Below the pieces are notes generated by a model. It saw only the letters and a program-made list of their open reading frames with translations, was not told the origin of the DNA and ran no database searches. This document shows positions 62,502 through 64,000 of a stretch of 64,000 nucleotides of DNA, in pieces. Positions within the stretch are counted from its first letter, which is position 1, and each line of letters opens with the position of its first letter. The DNA comes from Novosphingobium lentum NBRC 107847 (GTDB lineage Bacteria > Pseudomonadota > Alphaproteobacteria > Sphingomonadales > Sphingomonadaceae), in the NCBI RefSeq assembly GCF_001590965.1, contig NZ_BCTW01000021.1, forward strand, positions 1-64,000, given 5' to 3'. The translations under genes and the position numbers were made by a program.

Positions 62502-63404
62502 TCATGGTTTGGATGGGGTCACGGGAGCCCCAACGGGCGCGGGCCCCAGCTGTTCCAGATAAGTCTTGGCGGACGCCGCCTCGGGCGTACCCGGCGCGGC
62601 GGCGATCACCGATTGCCACGACTTTCGCGCCGGTTCGTCATGCCCGGCCAGCGCGGCGATGACCCCGGCTTCGAGGCCGACCGCCGGATCGCGCGGCGCG
62701 AGCCGGGCGGCGACTTCGATATCGCGCTGCGCCCGTTCGAGATCATTGTTGCGGCGCGCCAGCGTGGCCGACAGCAGCCAGCCCTCACCGTCTTCAGGCG
62801 CCAGCCGGTGCGCCTCGTCGAGCGCGTCGCCGGCATCGCCGAGGCGGCCCAGCGCAACCAGCGCCCGCGCCCGGTCGGCCTGCAACGCGCCGAGCTGGAG
62901 ATTGTCGAACGGCCCCTTGAGCGCCAGCGCGCGGTCGAGCAGGCCGATGGCGCGATCGGCATGGCCGCCGAACAGCGCGGCGTTGCCGGCCATGCCCAGC
63001 AAGGGCTGCGCCGATGACGCCTGCGATGCCGGGATCGCGGCGATCGCGGCGGCAAACGCCTGTTCGGCCCCGGCCCAGTCACCGCCGGCGGCGCGGATCT
63101 GGCCCAAGCACTGATTGGGTCCGACTTGCGCCAGCCCCGGCTTGCTGTCGGCGAGCCACGCCCGGGCATAGGCCTCGCCCGCAGCGGGATCGCGTCCTGC
63201 CAGCGCCATGCATTCGGCCAGCCGGTCCTTGCCCGCAGGCGCCACCAGCGGTGCCTGGGTATCCGTGCCGGGCGCGACTTTGTGGCGATGCGGGATCGGC
63301 AGGTCGGACGGACGCATCGGCGAAGGATTCGGCCCCGGCTGCAGAACTGTCGCGGCCTGGGCGAATATGGGAACGGGCAGGATCGGCATCGCAGGGTCTT
63401 TCAT
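62502..63404 (-). CDS. Tetratricopeptide-repeat protein
   Basis: A 300-residue protein with TPR-like helical repeats: units such as [58 protein letters not shown] and [20 protein letters not shown]. The N-terminus is hydrophobic ([21 protein letters not shown]) and could serve as an export signal, though it is unusual. TPR proteins mediate protein contacts; the partner is unknown. ATG 63404 overlaps the upstream hydrolase stop (ATGA). Confidence 0.8.
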   Translation of the reverse strand: MKDPAMPILPVPIFAQAATVLQPGPNPSPMRPSDLPIPHRHKVAPGTDTQAPLVAPAGKDRLAECMALAGRDPAAGEAYARAWLADSKPGLAQVGPNQCLGQIRAAGGDWAGAEQAFAAAIAAIPASQASSAQPLLGMAGNAALFGGHADRAIGLLDRALALKGPFDNLQLGALQADRARALVALGRLGDAGDALDEAHRLAPEDGEGWLLSATLARRNNDLERAQRDIEVAARLAPRDPAVGLEAGVIAALAGHDEPARKSWQSVIAAAPGTPEAASAKTYLEQLGPAPVGAPVTPSKP

Positions 63405-64000
63405 GCGGCGGCGGGCAAATCCGCCTCCAGCGCTGCGAGCGTGCGCAGCAGCAGCGCGATGTCGCCGGGGCGCGACAGGCGGTGGTCGCCGTCCTTGATC
63501 AGGTGGACCTGCACATCGGCTGAACGCAGCGCCGCCGCCAGCTTCAGCGCGGTTTCCCACGGCACATCGGGATCGGCCTGCCCCTGCAGCAGCCGCACCA
63601 GGCCGTCGAAGGCGATCTCCTCGTCAAGCACGTGCAGTGCCTCGCCATCGGCCCAGAACCCGGCGTGGGTGGGCGTGGGCGCGGGGCCATAGGCATTGTC
63701 CTCGAAGATCGTGCGTCCGGCGCGCAGATCGGCTTTCTGCGCCTCGGTAAAACCCCAGTCGGTGAAATCGGGCGCGGCGGCAATACCGACAAGGCCGACG
63801 ATGCGGCTCCCGAGCAACTGCGCAAGCAGCACCATCAGCCACCCGCCCATCGACGATCCCGCCAGCACCACGCGGTCGAGCCCGCAGTGCGCGATCACCG
63901 CCAGCACATCGTCCCGCCAGCGCGAGAGCGTGCCGTCGGCAAAATCACCGGGACTTTGCCCGCAGCCCGAATAGTCGAGCAACAGGCAGGCGCGGCCCGC
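63401..64000 (-). CDS. Alpha/beta hydrolase, partial (5' end beyond the window)
   Basis: The C-terminal 199 or so residues of an alpha/beta hydrolase. Visible are LDYSGCGQSPG (post-strand loop), the nucleophile elbow AGSSMGGWL with the catalytic Ser, and the final histidine in KDGDHRLSRPGD. The frame is open to the right edge (RACLLLDYSG), so the start and the oxyanion region lie outside. It resembles small single-domain esterases/peptidases such as BEM46/PalA-like proteins. It is translationally coupled to the TPR gene. Confidence 0.85.
   Translation of the reverse strand, partial: AGRACLLLDYSGCGQSPGDFADGTLSRWRDDVLAVIAHCGLDRVVLAGSSMGGWLMVLLAQLLGSRIVGLVGIAAAPDFTDWGFTEAQKADLRAGRTIFEDNAYGPAPTPTHAGFWADGEALHVLDEEIAFDGLVRLLQGQADPDVPWETALKLAAALRSADVQVHLIKDGDHRLSRPGDIALLLRTLAALEADLPAAA

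Overview
The window is GC-rich chromosomal DNA from an alphaproteobacterium, most likely a sphingomonad (Sphingomonadales; Sphingomonas, Novosphingobium or Erythrobacter-like). The assignment rests on gene content and order: the ChvI-ChvG-HprK-RapZ-EIIA-HPr regulatory operon divergent from pckA, an EL222-like LOV-HTH regulator, a large NAD-dependent glutamate dehydrogenase, an alphaproteobacterial GTTC-N7-GTTC SOS box, and dispersed palindromic repeats of the type common in sphingomonad genomes. This is inference from sequence; no database search was run. Both ends are cut: the alpha/beta hydrolase at the right end is partial.

Layout. 1-9.2 kb: glutathione transferase, cobS, then the minus-strand operon fmt-truA-dehydrogenase and the plus-strand recR, def, rmuC and a lipoprotein. 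9.2-16.6 kb: a seven-gene minus-strand operon (chvI, chvG, hprK, rapZ, EIIA, HPr, TrmH-type methyltransferase) divergent from pckA, linking envelope/acid signalling and the regulatory PTS to gluconeogenesis. 17.26 kb: tRNA-Gly(CCC).

17.3-25.2 kb is a compact integrated element inserted in the 3' end of tRNA-Gly. It carries a P4-type tyrosine integrase, three unrecognised proteins, an AlpA-like excisionase/regulator, a zinc-less primase-type domain protein, a Toprim + DUF927 primase-helicase and a double-HTH protein, with an imperfect att duplication at the far end. Two clusters of the 7-mer GGGAACA lie about 4.7 kb apart on either side of the replication genes, and TGGGGGTAT sites lie just inside both att ends. 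I see no capsid, terminase, portal, lysis or conjugation gene, so it looks like a self-replicating phage satellite or minimal integrative element with an organisation like P4 (int, vis, alpha, ori, crr). It is the most novel part of the window.

25.2-31 kb: a serine hydrolase followed by a light-response cluster: FAD oxidoreductase, folE and a HIG1-type membrane protein on minus, divergent from a LOV-HTH blue-light regulator and an FeS-type photolyase on plus. 31-49.9 kb: tRNA-Arg(CCG), SOS-controlled mmcB, a DEAD-box helicase with an RGG tail, a sterol-desaturase-like gene, an MFS exporter and a CitE-like lyase probably starting at CTG, envelope proteases with a DsbA protein, a LytS/LytTR two-component pair, nadC, RNase T2, tadA and rpmB. 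49.9-64 kb: a lipoprotein MsrB with a cytochrome P450, a NatAB-type ABC exporter, queG, a ferredoxin-reductase-like flavoprotein, the 1587-residue glutamate dehydrogenase, a luciferase-like monooxygenase, a TPR protein and the partial hydrolase.

A second notable observation is a dispersed palindromic repeat inserted in frame inside fmt, comparable to Rickettsia palindromic elements.
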